From NCBI GenBank assembly GCA_034931985.1, contig JAYGHB010000099.1, positions 36,136-100,135 on the forward strand: a DNA stretch of 64,000 bases, in the 5' to 3' direction. Below, piece after piece: positions 1 through 7,562 of the stretch; the stretch's first letter is position 1; the number at the start of each line of letters is the position of its first letter. This stretch comes from Halotia wernerae (GTDB lineage Bacteria > Cyanobacteriota > Cyanobacteriia > Cyanobacteriales > Nostocaceae). The notes under the pieces are model-generated. The model saw only the letters and a program-made list of their open reading frames with translations, was not told the origin of the DNA and ran no database searches. Both the position numbers and the translations under genes were made by a program.

Positions 1-61
1 TTTGCTTTTATTGAGCGTAACTTTTTGACCATTAAAACAAGCGATCGCGGAGTGTGCGTAC

Positions 62-198
62 TCAAAAAGAAAACCCCGCTTGATAGTCGGGGTAGTATTG
101 ACGACAATATTGTGGGTATTCCACTGCATGAGATCCTAAAAACACAGCAATTATCAGGATTCTAAAAAATACTACCTTGTTTATCAAAGTATTCTGTC
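62..198 (-). ncRNA. candidate small RNA with own promoter and terminator
   Basis: On the minus strand a promoter-like pair (TGACTA at 234-229, TACAAT at 210-205, spacer 18) is followed about 130 bases later by a rho-independent terminator: a CCCCG/CGGGG stem (92-74) and then a run of T (TTTTCTTTTT, 73-64). No open reading frame lies between them. The T-run is on the minus strand only, so the terminator serves a minus-strand transcript. I do not recognise the RNA family. The promoter call is by eye and could be chance. Confidence 0.35.
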
Positions 199-284
199 CA
201 TCTTATTGTATATATAGTTATCTATCATTAGTCAGATGAATTTTAGGTACGATGTCAATAGAAAGCGATCGCTCTTTTCCAAAG

Positions 285-313
285 CCTCTCCTGCTCTCCC
301 TCTCCTGCTCTCC
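285..313. repeat. short tandem repeat CTCTCCTGCTCTCC
   Basis: Two tandem units of a pyrimidine-rich 14-mer lie in the spacer before the first gene. Simple short repeats of this kind are common in Nostocales spacers. Apart from a HIP1 site near 265, the stretch 235-409 shows nothing else. Confidence 0.6.
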
Positions 314-409
314 ATGATCCCCAAACCATATTTTGGACAACAAATTGCACTCTGAACGTGATATTGGTATTACAGCGACTCAATCTCTATCTGTCAGTTA
401 AAAAACATT

Positions 410-625
410 ATGGGTTTTGCCGACCTATCGATCGCAGAGATAGCAGCAGACTACAGTATTCCTGTAGAAGAGGTGTTTTCTCTGTGCGACCAACTGGGAA
501 TTGCCTATAAACACCAAAAGACCCGTTTGGCGTTAGAGGATGCAAAGGCAATTATTTCGCAAATATTGTCTGAAATATACCCAAGAGGTACTAGCGACTC
601 GATGGGTGATATCAAAGTCACCTAA
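410..625 (+). CDS. small IF2-N-like helical protein (hypothetical)
   Basis: This 71-residue acidic protein resembles the small helical domain found at the N-terminus of translation initiation factor IF-2: an ADLSIAEIAADYSI helix, then VEEVFSLCDQLGI, then a LALEDAKAIISQI helix. That domain is usually fused to a large GTPase, but here it stands alone, so a role in initiation cannot be claimed. The start ATG lies just after AAAAAACATT with no clear ribosome site. The gene precedes psbV by about 125 bases on the same strand. Conserved free-standing proteins of this type are often left hypothetical in cyanobacterial genomes. Confidence 0.6.
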   Translation: MGFADLSIAEIAADYSIPVEEVFSLCDQLGIAYKHQKTRLALEDAKAIISQILSEIYPRGTSDSMGDIKVT

Positions 626-751
626 AGGGTTATATTCGGGCTTTGGCTAATCGCTAACGACGAAAAATCATCAGCCATTAGCAGTTAGCAACGTGGAGAT
701 TGGGCATCGCTTTCTTAGCTGTGTTGAGCGTCAAAATCTTTAAGGGGAAAC

Positions 752-1243
752 ATGTTTAGAAGACTAATTGGCGTTGTTGTAGCTACCGTTTTGCTGACGT
801 TCCATCTGACTGTCGGTAGCGCGACAGCAGTGGAACTGGACAAAGCTATCCGAACAGTGCCATTAAATGATCAAGGCGATACCGTCGTACTCAGCCTAAA
901 ACAAGTCAAAGAAGGCAAACGCTTATTTCAATACGCTTGTGCTCAATGTCATGTTGGAGGCGTTACCAAAACTAACCAAAACGTGGGACTTGAACCAGAA
1001 GCACTAGCATTGGCAACACCAAACCGTAACAATATTGAAGGTTTGGTGGACTATATGAAAAATCCTACTACCTACGATGGTGAAGAGGAAATTTCCGAAT
1101 TACATCCCAGCATCAAGAGCGCAGATATTTTCACAGAAATGAGAAATCTGACAGATGATGACTTAGAGGCGATCGCTGGTCATATTCTCCTGCAACCAAA
1201 GGTTGTTGGTAACAAATGGGGAGGCGGTAAGATTTACTACTAA
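752..1243 (+). CDS. psbV: photosystem II cytochrome c-550 (PsbV)
   Basis: Extrinsic lumenal haem protein of photosystem II that stabilises the oxygen-evolving manganese cluster. The 163-residue precursor has a Sec signal peptide (residues 1-26, cleavage after SATA), a haem attachment motif CAQCH at residues 63-67, and a second axial histidine at residue 118 (ELHPS). After signal removal these histidines become positions 41 and 92, matching the known bis-histidine ligation of cytochrome c-550. Length is normal. GGGGAAAC precedes the start. The plastocyanin gene petE follows on the same strand, a neighbour relation familiar from Nostoc and Anabaena. The two are about 280 bases apart and petE appears to have its own promoter. 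Confidence 0.97.
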   Translation: MFRRLIGVVVATVLLTFHLTVGSATAVELDKAIRTVPLNDQGDTVVLSLKQVKEGKRLFQYACAQCHVGGVTKTNQNVGLEPEALALATPNRNNIEGLVDYMKNPTTYDGEEEISELHPSIKSADIFTEMRNLTDDDLEAIAGHILLQPKVVGNKWGGGKIYY

Positions 1244-1272
1244 AAACCTCAATCATTCCTGATTGCTGAGTC

Positions 1273-1378
1273 ATTGGGTATGGGGCATTGGGTATGGGGC
1301 ATTGGGCATAGGTAGGAAAAAGTCATTTCATTACTTAGGGCTTGCTTCCTATTCCCTGTTCCCTGTTCCCTGTTCCCT
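1273..1378. repeat. intergenic heptamer-type tandem repeats
   Basis: Two simple repeats lie between psbV and petE. CATTGGGTATGGGG occurs twice and a half at 1273-1312, and TTCCCTG occurs about four times at 1352-1378. Such heptamer-based repeats (TGGGCAT and TTCCCTG families) recur in Nostocales spacers. Here they may form part of the psbV 3-prime region. Confidence 0.75.
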
Positions 1379-1527
1379 AATAGTTATTGCTATTTGTACA
1401 AGTTTTTGCTATTAGTTTTTCGTCATTGTTAAAAAAAAATTTGCATCTACGACAGATTGTCATATTTAGCGTTAATTGAATTTAAAATGGAATAAGGAAA
1501 ATAAAAACTATTTGTTAGGAGAGAGCC

Positions 1528-1947
1528 ATGAAATTGATTGCGGCAAGCTGGCGACGCTTTAGTTTAGCTGTATTGACGATTATTTTAGTTGTTAGCAGCT
1601 TTGCTGTTTTTACTCCAAGTGCTGCGGCTGAAACGCATCAGGTAAAACTGGGTAGTGATAAAGGAATGCTGGCATTTGAACCAGCAAAGTTAACGATTAA
1701 ACCAGGCGACACAATTGAATGGGTGAATAACAAAGTGCCTCCCCATAATGTTGTATTTGATGCTGCCAAAAACCCAGCTAAGAGTGCCGACCTAGCAAAA
1801 TCTCTATCTCATAAACAGTTGTTGATGAGTCCTGGTCAAACCCAAACGACAACCTTCCCCGCAGACGCACCTGCTGGTGAATACACCTTCTATTGCGAAC
1901 CACACCGTGGTGCTGGCATGGTTGGTAAAATCACTGTCGAAGGCTAG
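1528..1947 (+). CDS. petE: plastocyanin (PetE)
   Basis: Soluble lumenal copper protein that carries electrons from cytochrome b6f to photosystem I. The 139-residue precursor has a twin-arginine-like N-terminus (WRR) and a hydrophobic signal ending near SAAA (residue 34). The four copper ligands are all present: His73 in PPHN, and Cys123, His126 and Met131 in YCEPHRGAGM. The start is fixed by AGGAGAGAGCC just upstream. Petj-type cytochrome c6 is not seen here. Copper-dependent expression is known for this family, but no specific operator could be identified in the AT-rich upstream region. Confidence 0.98.
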   Translation: MKLIAASWRRFSLAVLTIILVVSSFAVFTPSAAAETHQVKLGSDKGMLAFEPAKLTIKPGDTIEWVNNKVPPHNVVFDAAKNPAKSADLAKSLSHKQLLMSPGQTQTTTFPADAPAGEYTFYCEPHRGAGMVGKITVEG

Positions 1948-2011
1948 AAACGGCGCTGTCGAGACAAAATGATTTTTCTGGGTTGACTCAGCGAAATCAG
2001 CCAAGTAAAAT

Positions 2012-2033
2012 ACGCCACATTTTCCTAGTGGCG
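2012..2033 (+). terminator. hairpin after petE
   Basis: An ACGCCAC/GTGGCGC stem with a 9-base loop starts 64 bases after the petE stop. No strong T-run follows, so it may be an RNA 3-prime end stabiliser rather than a classical terminator. Confidence 0.5.
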
Positions 2034-2049
2034 CATACCATAGATAAAT

Positions 2050-2124
2050 AGCGGTGACGAGTCCTATTTCCGCCCTGAATGCTCAACGCCCCGTGGCGAT
2101 GGAGGAAATGAACTCGTCACCGCT
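2050..2124. repeat. 75-bp long palindrome between convergent genes
   Basis: AGCGGTGACGAGT (2050-2062) pairs perfectly with ACTCGTCACCGCT (2112-2124). Inside, ATTTCC pairs with GGAAAT, and an apical CGCC-CCGT-GGCG mini-hairpin tops the structure. It lies between petE (plus) and the TonB-like gene (minus). It could be a bidirectional terminator, a REP-like element or a tiny MITE. Confidence 0.7.
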
Positions 2125-2227
2125 AATTTTGTTCAAAGTTGTCTATATCAGGAAGGCTGGTAAATTTAGGGGACAGGGGATAGGAGAGCAAGGAAAAAAC
2201 AATTATGCCCCATCCATGCCCCATATT

Positions 2228-3688
2228 TTATTTGTCTGTATCAGAGCTTTTTCTTTGCTCTCTGACATCGCGTAATTTTTGTATTAGCTTTTGATCAGAT
2301 TCTTCAGAGGGCGACAGCTGGGTGCTGTTAGCTTTTGGCGTAGATAATGGTTTAGTGGTGACTGCTGGTTTAGGTACTGGCTGGTCATTTCTCAGTTGCA
2401 GTCCGGGTAATGGTTTAACAGTAGCTGCTGGCGTTGGTTGATTAGTAGTAACTCCTGGGGTAGATGATGGCTGCTTAGGAAGAACTAGAGTTGGTATTGG
2501 TTTTTGAGTCGCCTCAGCAGTATTGTCAATGTTGTTTTGAAAACGCAAGCTAAACGGATAACGGTTAGTCTGCTTATCTCCTTTAGGAGCCTTTGTATTA
2601 AAATATTCTCTAGCTTTTAATTTCAGGTCAGGAGAAAGAGACTTGTCTTGGAACTTAATGTCTAAAACTTTACCTTCAGGATCTACTATTAAAAAACCTA
2701 AGACCGTACCTTCAAGTCCCGGTTTATTTATAGAAATGCTGTCACGAATGACTGCTTTTTCTTGCGAGTTGGGGTATTGCTGCTGGAGTGCTTTTCTTAA
2801 ATCTTCGTATGAGTTGACCTGTGCGATGAGCGCCTGTTGACTTGTTTTTGTGGATAAATCAGGCATCTGAGGTGTAGACCCTTGCTGCCATTTGGGAATA
2901 TTTTCCCTTGCTAGGATTAAGTCATCTCCAACTTTTGGAGTTTTTCCTACAGGTGCTACTAGCGGTCGGTTTTGAGCAAGTTTAGATGCATCATTGCCAG
3001 GCAAAGTAGTTTGTGGAACTGTATTGCTAGTAGTTGGGGTCTTAACAGGACTGGGAGAAGGAGAGTTTAGCAGATCACTAGGTAGTTTAGCCGAGTTTAA
3101 TGCTGGTAATCTATCTACAGGCAGTGGTTTGGATGCTGCTATCTCTATTTCTTTGTCGTTAAAACGAGGAACTGACGGAACCTGGGTAAATTTTTTGTCA
3201 GCGGCATTGAAACCAGAAGGATCAAAGCGGAAGTCTTCCTTGGGAACTATTGGCAAGGACTGCTCTTTAGGTGAAGATGCAATCCGATAATTGTCAGGTC
3301 TGGTAACAATTGGCGGTAGTATCGGCTGGGTGTATACAGGTAATGGTAATGGGGGTAATACAGTCGTCTGGGTGTCTAAGTTGGGAGGAAGTTGCTGAGA
3401 AAATTGCTGTTGTGAAGGTAACTGTGGTTGCAGAGGTAGTTGCGGTTGCAAAGCAACTTGAGGTGCAGTACCTGGAGTTTGTGGCAGACGGTTTTGGTCG
3501 GCTTGGCTTAATTCCAAAATTCCGACTGATTTTGGTGCTGTTGATTCTTTAGGTTGACTGGAATTTACAGGCATCAATGGCACAATCAACGCAATAGCAC
3601 CGTGGATTCCCAGAGAGGCTATTGCCGCTATTCCAGTTGGTTGACCTAATATTTCTGGTATATTTTTTAGCAAGGAGACGTAAGACAT
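2228..3688 (-). CDS. TonB-like proline-rich envelope protein
   Basis: This 486-residue protein has an N-terminal hydrophobic anchor (about residues 18-42), a very long Pro/Gln/Ser-rich spacer (about 45-280), a compact domain (about 285-395) and another Pro/Thr-rich tail. The compact domain contains VLGFLIVDPEGKVLDIKF and a YPFSLRF strand, reminiscent of the TonB C-terminal fold, where an energised inner-membrane complex contacts outer-membrane receptors. TonB normally has that domain at the very C-terminus, so the extra tail is unusual. No ExbB, ExbD or receptor gene is adjacent. A general periplasm-spanning role is inferred. The gene converges on petE. Confidence 0.6.
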   Translation of the reverse strand: MSYVSLLKNIPEILGQPTGIAAIASLGIHGAIALIVPLMPVNSSQPKESTAPKSVGILELSQADQNRLPQTPGTAPQVALQPQLPLQPQLPSQQQFSQQLPPNLDTQTTVLPPLPLPVYTQPILPPIVTRPDNYRIASSPKEQSLPIVPKEDFRFDPSGFNAADKKFTQVPSVPRFNDKEIEIAASKPLPVDRLPALNSAKLPSDLLNSPSPSPVKTPTTSNTVPQTTLPGNDASKLAQNRPLVAPVGKTPKVGDDLILARENIPKWQQGSTPQMPDLSTKTSQQALIAQVNSYEDLRKALQQQYPNSQEKAVIRDSISINKPGLEGTVLGFLIVDPEGKVLDIKFQDKSLSPDLKLKAREYFNTKAPKGDKQTNRYPFSLRFQNNIDNTAEATQKPIPTLVLPKQPSSTPGVTTNQPTPAATVKPLPGLQLRNDQPVPKPAVTTKPLSTPKANSTQLSPSEESDQKLIQKLRDVREQRKSSDTDK

Positions 3689-4154
3689 ATTTGTTATCGT
3701 TCACTCAGCTCGGTTGCAGTTGACTAGCAAAGCATTTTATCTTGATTGCAATAGATGCGTTCCTCTAAAAATAATAACTTTCTGCGCTGGTACTCAAAAC
3801 AGCAAAATCATTTTTTTCAAGTTTTTATTTTAATGACGCAGTATTACACTTGGGAAGTTGCATTTTTTGATGAAGCTCTGGAAAACGATCACTTTTAAAA
3901 GGCGATTTTTGTGAAAAGATGCACAGCAAAAACTGAAACTTAGGATAGTTGCCAATGCCGGGTAATGACATCAGTCTAAATGCATATCCATGTTTCTTTG
4001 AGTCGCTTGTTTCTCTAGCCAACTGTTTTTTAGCTATTCACGCTTCTTGAACAGATGGCAAGCTTGCTCGTTAATGGGATGGACTGTGGCTGAATCATAC
4101 CACATCAGTCTAGTCTCAAACTGTGGTTAACTTTACTGTTTTTCAAAAGCCAAA
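3689..4154. other. 466-bp spacer between divergent genes
   Basis: Upstream region shared by the divergent TonB-like and lipase genes. It is AT-rich around 3780-3850. I see no convincing gene, RNA or repeat. A 65-codon minus-strand frame (3825-4022) has no homology signs or ribosome site. Confidence 0.5.
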
Positions 4155-4850
4155 ATGCCATTACCTACTGTTATTGTGCCTGGATATTTAGAAAGCGCGA
4201 TCGCCTATCGTCAATTAGAACAATCTCTAGAGCAACTGGGTTTTCCCACAGTTACAGTACCCCTACGCCGACGCGACTGGATACCTACGATTGGTGGCAG
4301 ACCTGTAACACCAATTTTGCAACAACTTGATCGCACAGTCAAACAAGTGTTGCAAAAACATCAGGCTACTCAAGTCAACTTGATTGGTCATTCAGCAGGA
4401 GGTTGGATTTCTCGCATTTATCTGGGAGATCAGCCTTATGCAGCCAGAGGTGAAGTCAAATCCTTTGTTTGGAAAGCTCACCCTTTGGTTGCTACTCTCA
4501 TCACCCTAGGTACACCCCATATCAGTCAAGAACGCTGGACACGCCAGAATCTAGATTTTGTCACCAATAATTACCCTGGAGCTTTTTACAAATACGTTCG
4601 TTACGTTTGCGTAGCCGGAAAAACCATTTTTGGGGCAAGACAAAGAGGTAGTTGGCTAGCTTACAGCAGTTATCAACTCACTTGTGGCATCGGTAATACC
4701 TGGGGAGATGGCATCACACCCATTGCAGCTGCTCATCTAGAGGGCGCGGAAAATCTTGTGATTGCAGGAGTTAGGCATTCTCCCAGGAATCAGGGAATTT
4801 GGTATGGTTCCCCAGAACCATTAAAAACTTGGGCAAATTATTTGATTTAA
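4155..4850 (+). CDS. alpha/beta-hydrolase, lipase/esterase type
   Basis: A 231-residue soluble hydrolase. The sequence opens with the strand and oxyanion region PTVIVPGYLES typical of triacylglycerol lipase and PGAP1-like families. The nucleophile elbow is GHSAGG (Ser80). An acid candidate sits in the WGDGITP segment and the catalytic histidine is likely in GVRHSP near the C-terminus, giving a complete Ser-Asp-His triad. The family cleaves ester bonds of lipids or small esters. The substrate cannot be read from sequence. It is preceded by a weak ribosome site and followed about 100 bases later by the cytochrome b-like gene on the same strand. Confidence 0.8.
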   Translation: MPLPTVIVPGYLESAIAYRQLEQSLEQLGFPTVTVPLRRRDWIPTIGGRPVTPILQQLDRTVKQVLQKHQATQVNLIGHSAGGWISRIYLGDQPYAARGEVKSFVWKAHPLVATLITLGTPHISQERWTRQNLDFVTNNYPGAFYKYVRYVCVAGKTIFGARQRGSWLAYSSYQLTCGIGNTWGDGITPIAAAHLEGAENLVIAGVRHSPRNQGIWYGSPEPLKTWANYLI

Positions 4851-4950
4851 AAAACTTGATTTTTTCTAGGAAGTTGCAAGATATTTTAATAAATCTTAGT
4901 TAAAATTGTAATAAAAATACACTTTAAATCACAACTTAGAGAGGTCAGCC

Positions 4951-5565
4951 ATGCAAAGCACCCAGTTTGATCGGATTTTGCGGCGACTAGCAACGATACT
5001 CTCAGTCGTAATTCTTACCTTGTGCTTAATTTATGTCTCTACCGGAGTTTTGCTGTCTTTTTACTACGAGCCGACAGCAGGCGGCGCTTATAATTCACTT
5101 AAAACAATTGATACAGAGGTAACATACGGTTGGTTGTTCCACAGAGCGCATGATATCGCTGGTAATGCAGTAATTACGATCGCTTTAATGCAAATTGTGG
5201 TGATGTTCTTAAGTAGACAATTTCGCCAGAGTTGGCTAATCGCTTGGGTAAGTGGAATTTTATTTACCTTGAGTGCGATCGCCTTAGATTGGACATCAAT
5301 GATTTTAGACTGGACTCAAACAGGATATTGGCGTTTTAGCATTGAGCTAGGAAACATCAAAGCAATTCCTTTGATTGGTGAGCAATTGCGAGACATTCTA
5401 ACAGGTGGTGGCGCAATCAGCAGTGTTACCGTCCAACACTTGTACACCATACACAGTTACATTATTTCGATTGCTGCCATACTTTTTGCGGTGGTGCATT
5501 TATTTGCTCTACTGTGGCAAGAACAGCAAATGTATCAACAACATCCGAAAGGCGAGTTGACTTAA
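4951..5565 (+). CDS. cytochrome b N-terminal-domain protein lacking one haem ligand
   Basis: A 204-residue integral membrane protein with four predicted helices, resembling the N-terminal haem-binding half of cytochrome b/b6. In cytochrome b6 two histidines on helix B (14 apart) pair with two on helix D (15 apart). Here helix D keeps both (His168 and His183) and helix B keeps the first (His67), but the second position is Gln81. One haem site therefore looks intact and the other altered. No Rieske protein or subunit IV is adjacent, so this is a paralogue and not the photosynthetic b6. AGAGAGGTC precedes the start. The gene ends tail-to-tail with the ABC permease, 4 bases apart. Confidence 0.75.
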   Translation: MQSTQFDRILRRLATILSVVILTLCLIYVSTGVLLSFYYEPTAGGAYNSLKTIDTEVTYGWLFHRAHDIAGNAVITIALMQIVVMFLSRQFRQSWLIAWVSGILFTLSAIALDWTSMILDWTQTGYWRFSIELGNIKAIPLIGEQLRDILTGGGAISSVTVQHLYTIHSYIISIAAILFAVVHLFALLWQEQQMYQQHPKGELT

Positions 5566-5569
5566 TTGC

Positions 5570-6496
5570 TTACCTGTCTGGAATTTGCACGGTGCGATTG
5601 AACAAATTCATCACTACAGAAATAGTCAAGCTGAGAGTGAGATAGGTAAGCATGATTAGCAACATAACTTCTACGGCTTTTCCCGTTTGGTTAAAAGTGG
5701 TGGAAGCGACAAAATAAATATCGGGGTAACCGATCGCGATCGCTAAACTAGAATTTTTCGTCAAATTTAGATATTGACTTGTCAATGGTGGAATAATTAC
5801 CCGCAAAGCTTGAGGGAAAATCACTAGCCGCATTACTAATCCTGGTTTTAACCCCAGCGATCGCGCTGCTTCCCATTGTCCCTTGGGTACTGATTGAATC
5901 CCGCCTCGGACAATTTCGGCAATAAAAGCACCCGTGTAAAAAACCAACCCCAGCAGCAAAGCCGAAAACTCTGGAGACAAAGTAAACCAGGGAAGTTCTA
6001 AACCATTTTGACTCAGACCCGCAAACCCCCAAAGAGAAATCTGATTTTCTCGCTTGGGAAAACTTAAGAAAATGGCAAAGTACCAAAACAGCAATTGCAA
6101 TAGTAAAGGTGTATTGCGGAAAATCTCTACATATACTAGGGCGATCTTCCGTACTAACCAGTTATCAGATAACCGGGCAATTCCAGCAGTTATCCCCACA
6201 ATTGTAGTTAAGAAAATCCCGATCACTGCTATCCGCAATGAATTAATTAATCCTACCCATAAAGCGCGACCGTAGGTATCAGTTGGATTGTAGTTAATTA
6301 TCGTTTCACCAATATCAAAGGAGGCTTGCTGCTTGAGAAAATCAAATCCAAATTGAATGCCTAATTGCTGCAAATTACGGATGAGATTGCCCCAAATTAT
6401 TGTTACCACAATCACAGCTAAAAATACGGCGATTAATTGTGTTGCAATCAACCAAAATCGATTATCACGCCATATAGGTGGTTTTGAATTTGTCAT
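5570..6496 (-). CDS. natG: polar amino-acid ABC transporter permease (AapQ/NatG-like)
   Basis: Inner-membrane permease of the His/Glu/Gln/Arg family, 308 residues, with several transmembrane helices. The stretch SLRIAVIGIFLTTIVGITAG and the ATPase-contact EAA loop (GQWEAARSLGLKPG) are clear. The long N-terminal extension before the core is typical of AapQ-type proteins. In Nostoc the N-II system for acidic and neutral amino acids consists of binding protein NatF, permeases NatG and NatH and ATPase BgtA. A NatF-like gene lies on the same strand at 17533-18567, separated from this one by an 11-kb island. No NatH or ATPase gene is in the window. The symbol is assigned by family resemblance. Confidence 0.8.
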   Translation of the reverse strand: MTNSKPPIWRDNRFWLIATQLIAVFLAVIVVTIIWGNLIRNLQQLGIQFGFDFLKQQASFDIGETIINYNPTDTYGRALWVGLINSLRIAVIGIFLTTIVGITAGIARLSDNWLVRKIALVYVEIFRNTPLLLQLLFWYFAIFLSFPKRENQISLWGFAGLSQNGLELPWFTLSPEFSALLLGLVFYTGAFIAEIVRGGIQSVPKGQWEAARSLGLKPGLVMRLVIFPQALRVIIPPLTSQYLNLTKNSSLAIAIGYPDIYFVASTTFNQTGKAVEVMLLIMLTYLTLSLTISVVMNLFNRTVQIPDR

Positions 6497-6512
6497 TATT
6501 CTGATACCCTAG

Positions 6513-6533
6513 TACAACACGGCGTAAATAAAC
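6513..6533. mobile_element. solitary IS630-type terminal repeat at the island edge
   Basis: TACAACACGGCG followed by TAAATAAAC, 17 bases upstream of the permease start. The same sequence, with few changes, closes the two IS630 copies at 29235-29256 and (inverted) 34981-35001. It therefore looks like a left-over IS630 or derived MITE end. It marks the boundary between the permease and the accessory island. Confidence 0.65.
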
Positions 6534-6681
6534 CTACCATCTAAAGCAGACAAAAAGCTTACGGTATAAGACTTAATTTTCTTTTGCCTTTTGACTTTTT
6601 ACTTTTGCCTTCTCGTACTAGTCGTTTATTTTCCAGAAAATGCGATCATTAAGTAATCGGACATAATTAATTACACAACGT

Positions 6682-6720
6682 CATTGCGCTAAGCGTTCGC
6701 GCAGCCTCTCGTAGAGAAGG
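6682..6720. repeat. dispersed cyanobacterial repeat
   Basis: CATTGCGCTAAGCGTTCGCG then CAGCCTCTCGTAGAGAAGG, a pattern widespread in Nostocales spacers, with a small CTCTCGTAGAGAAG hairpin. The surrounding spacer 6534-6829 holds no gene. Confidence 0.65.
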
Positions 6721-6792
6721 GCTTGTCAAAAACAATAAGCAAGGCGACAATATGTAGCAAATATTAATCAATTTTATTGATCGTGCGTAAAA

Positions 6793-6814
6793 CCCCATCC
6801 CCTCGTGGGTGGGG
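6793..6814 (-). terminator. hairpin after the TetR gene
   Basis: CCCCATCC and GGGTGGGG form a stem 16 bases beyond the TetR stop. The same GTGGGTGG-bearing hairpin family recurs at 23868-23886 and 23970-23996, so this is also a dispersed repeat. Confidence 0.5.
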
Positions 6815-6829
6815 CGGTTGACCTGTCTG

Positions 6830-7462
6830 CTAAATTTGGTAAGTTTGCAAGTACGCTGTAATCAATCTTTTCGTCTCTGCTAAGACTTGCTCGCGAAAAA
6901 CTTGATCACGGGTAAGAGAGAGCCATAGCAGCTCGTTAACAGCTTTCACAATGGTTGTGGCAATTAATTCGCATTTTGCACTGTCTAAAGAGGGGTTTCG
7001 CTGTTTCAGAAAATGGGCAAGTTCCTTGAGAATCTGTGAGTCATCATTATCTAGGGTAAAGATATCGGCTGCTATCATCAAATCGATCAATTGTTCTAGT
7101 ACAGCCCGATAGCCGGGATGATCGGTCGCAAACTGGTCAAAAGCGCCAACCATGCGATCAACATAGACTTCGATTGAAGCTTCGGCTAGTTCGACGTGAA
7201 GTTGTACAAACAGTTGATATTCCTGCTCAAAGTACCGATTTGCCCAAGCTTTGAGGATCGCTTCTTTATCAGGAAAAAACTGATAAAGCGACCCGATGGG
7301 AACTTTGGCACGAGCTGCGATCGCTCTTGTTGTAGTCTGGTCATAACCCAGTTCAATAAATAGCTGCTCGGCAACATTAAGGATGTAGTGGACGCGCTCC
7401 TGGCTGCGTGCCTGCTTTGGTTGTCGTCGCGTTTTTGTAGGCTTTTGAAAATTATCTGCCAT
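6830..7462 (-). CDS. TetR-family transcriptional repressor
   Basis: A 210-residue regulator. After a basic tail, residues about 15-65 form the TetR DNA-binding domain (AEQLFIELGYDQTTTRAIAA, then PIGSLYQFFPDKEAIL). The remaining helical part would bind a ligand, and the family usually derepresses its target when a small hydrophobic molecule binds. It is transcribed divergently from the Coq4-like gene across a 70-100 bp spacer that carries two identical-format palindromes (GAAC-N3-GTTC). It probably represses itself and the neighbour, and perhaps the lipid cluster further downstream. The ligand is unknown; a fatty acyl product of the cluster would fit. Confidence 0.88.
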   Translation of the reverse strand: MADNFQKPTKTRRQPKQARSQERVHYILNVAEQLFIELGYDQTTTRAIAARAKVPIGSLYQFFPDKEAILKAWANRYFEQEYQLFVQLHVELAEASIEVYVDRMVGAFDQFATDHPGYRAVLEQLIDLMIAADIFTLDNDDSQILKELAHFLKQRNPSLDSAKCELIATTIVKAVNELLWLSLTRDQVFREQVLAETKRLITAYLQTYQI

Positions 7463-7488
7463 TATTAAAAATAATCCTTGCTAAAAAT

Positions 7489-7525
7489 GAACATTGTTCG
7501 TATTATAAATATGTGAACGACGTTC
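7489..7525. promoter_or_regulatory. two tandem TetR operators GAAC-N3-GTTC
   Basis: GAACATTGTTC (7489-7499) and GAACGACGTTC (7515-7525; extended TGAACGACGTTCA) share half-sites and a 3-base centre. Their centres lie 26 bp apart in the divergent spacer between the TetR and Coq4-like genes. Position and symmetry make them the natural binding sites of the adjacent regulator. The second lies 38 bases before the preferred Coq4-like start. Confidence 0.75.
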
Positions 7526-7562
7526 ATATATTATGATGATTCCACTCAATAGAGGTAATCGT

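Noticed and set aside
1804..2004. A 66-codon minus-strand frame opposite the end of petE
   Set aside because: Lies antisense to the conserved plastocyanin gene and has no independent evidence.
3825..4022. A 65-codon minus-strand frame in the spacer before the lipase gene
   Set aside because: No ribosome site, no family signs and cysteine/lysine-rich low-quality composition; probably chance.
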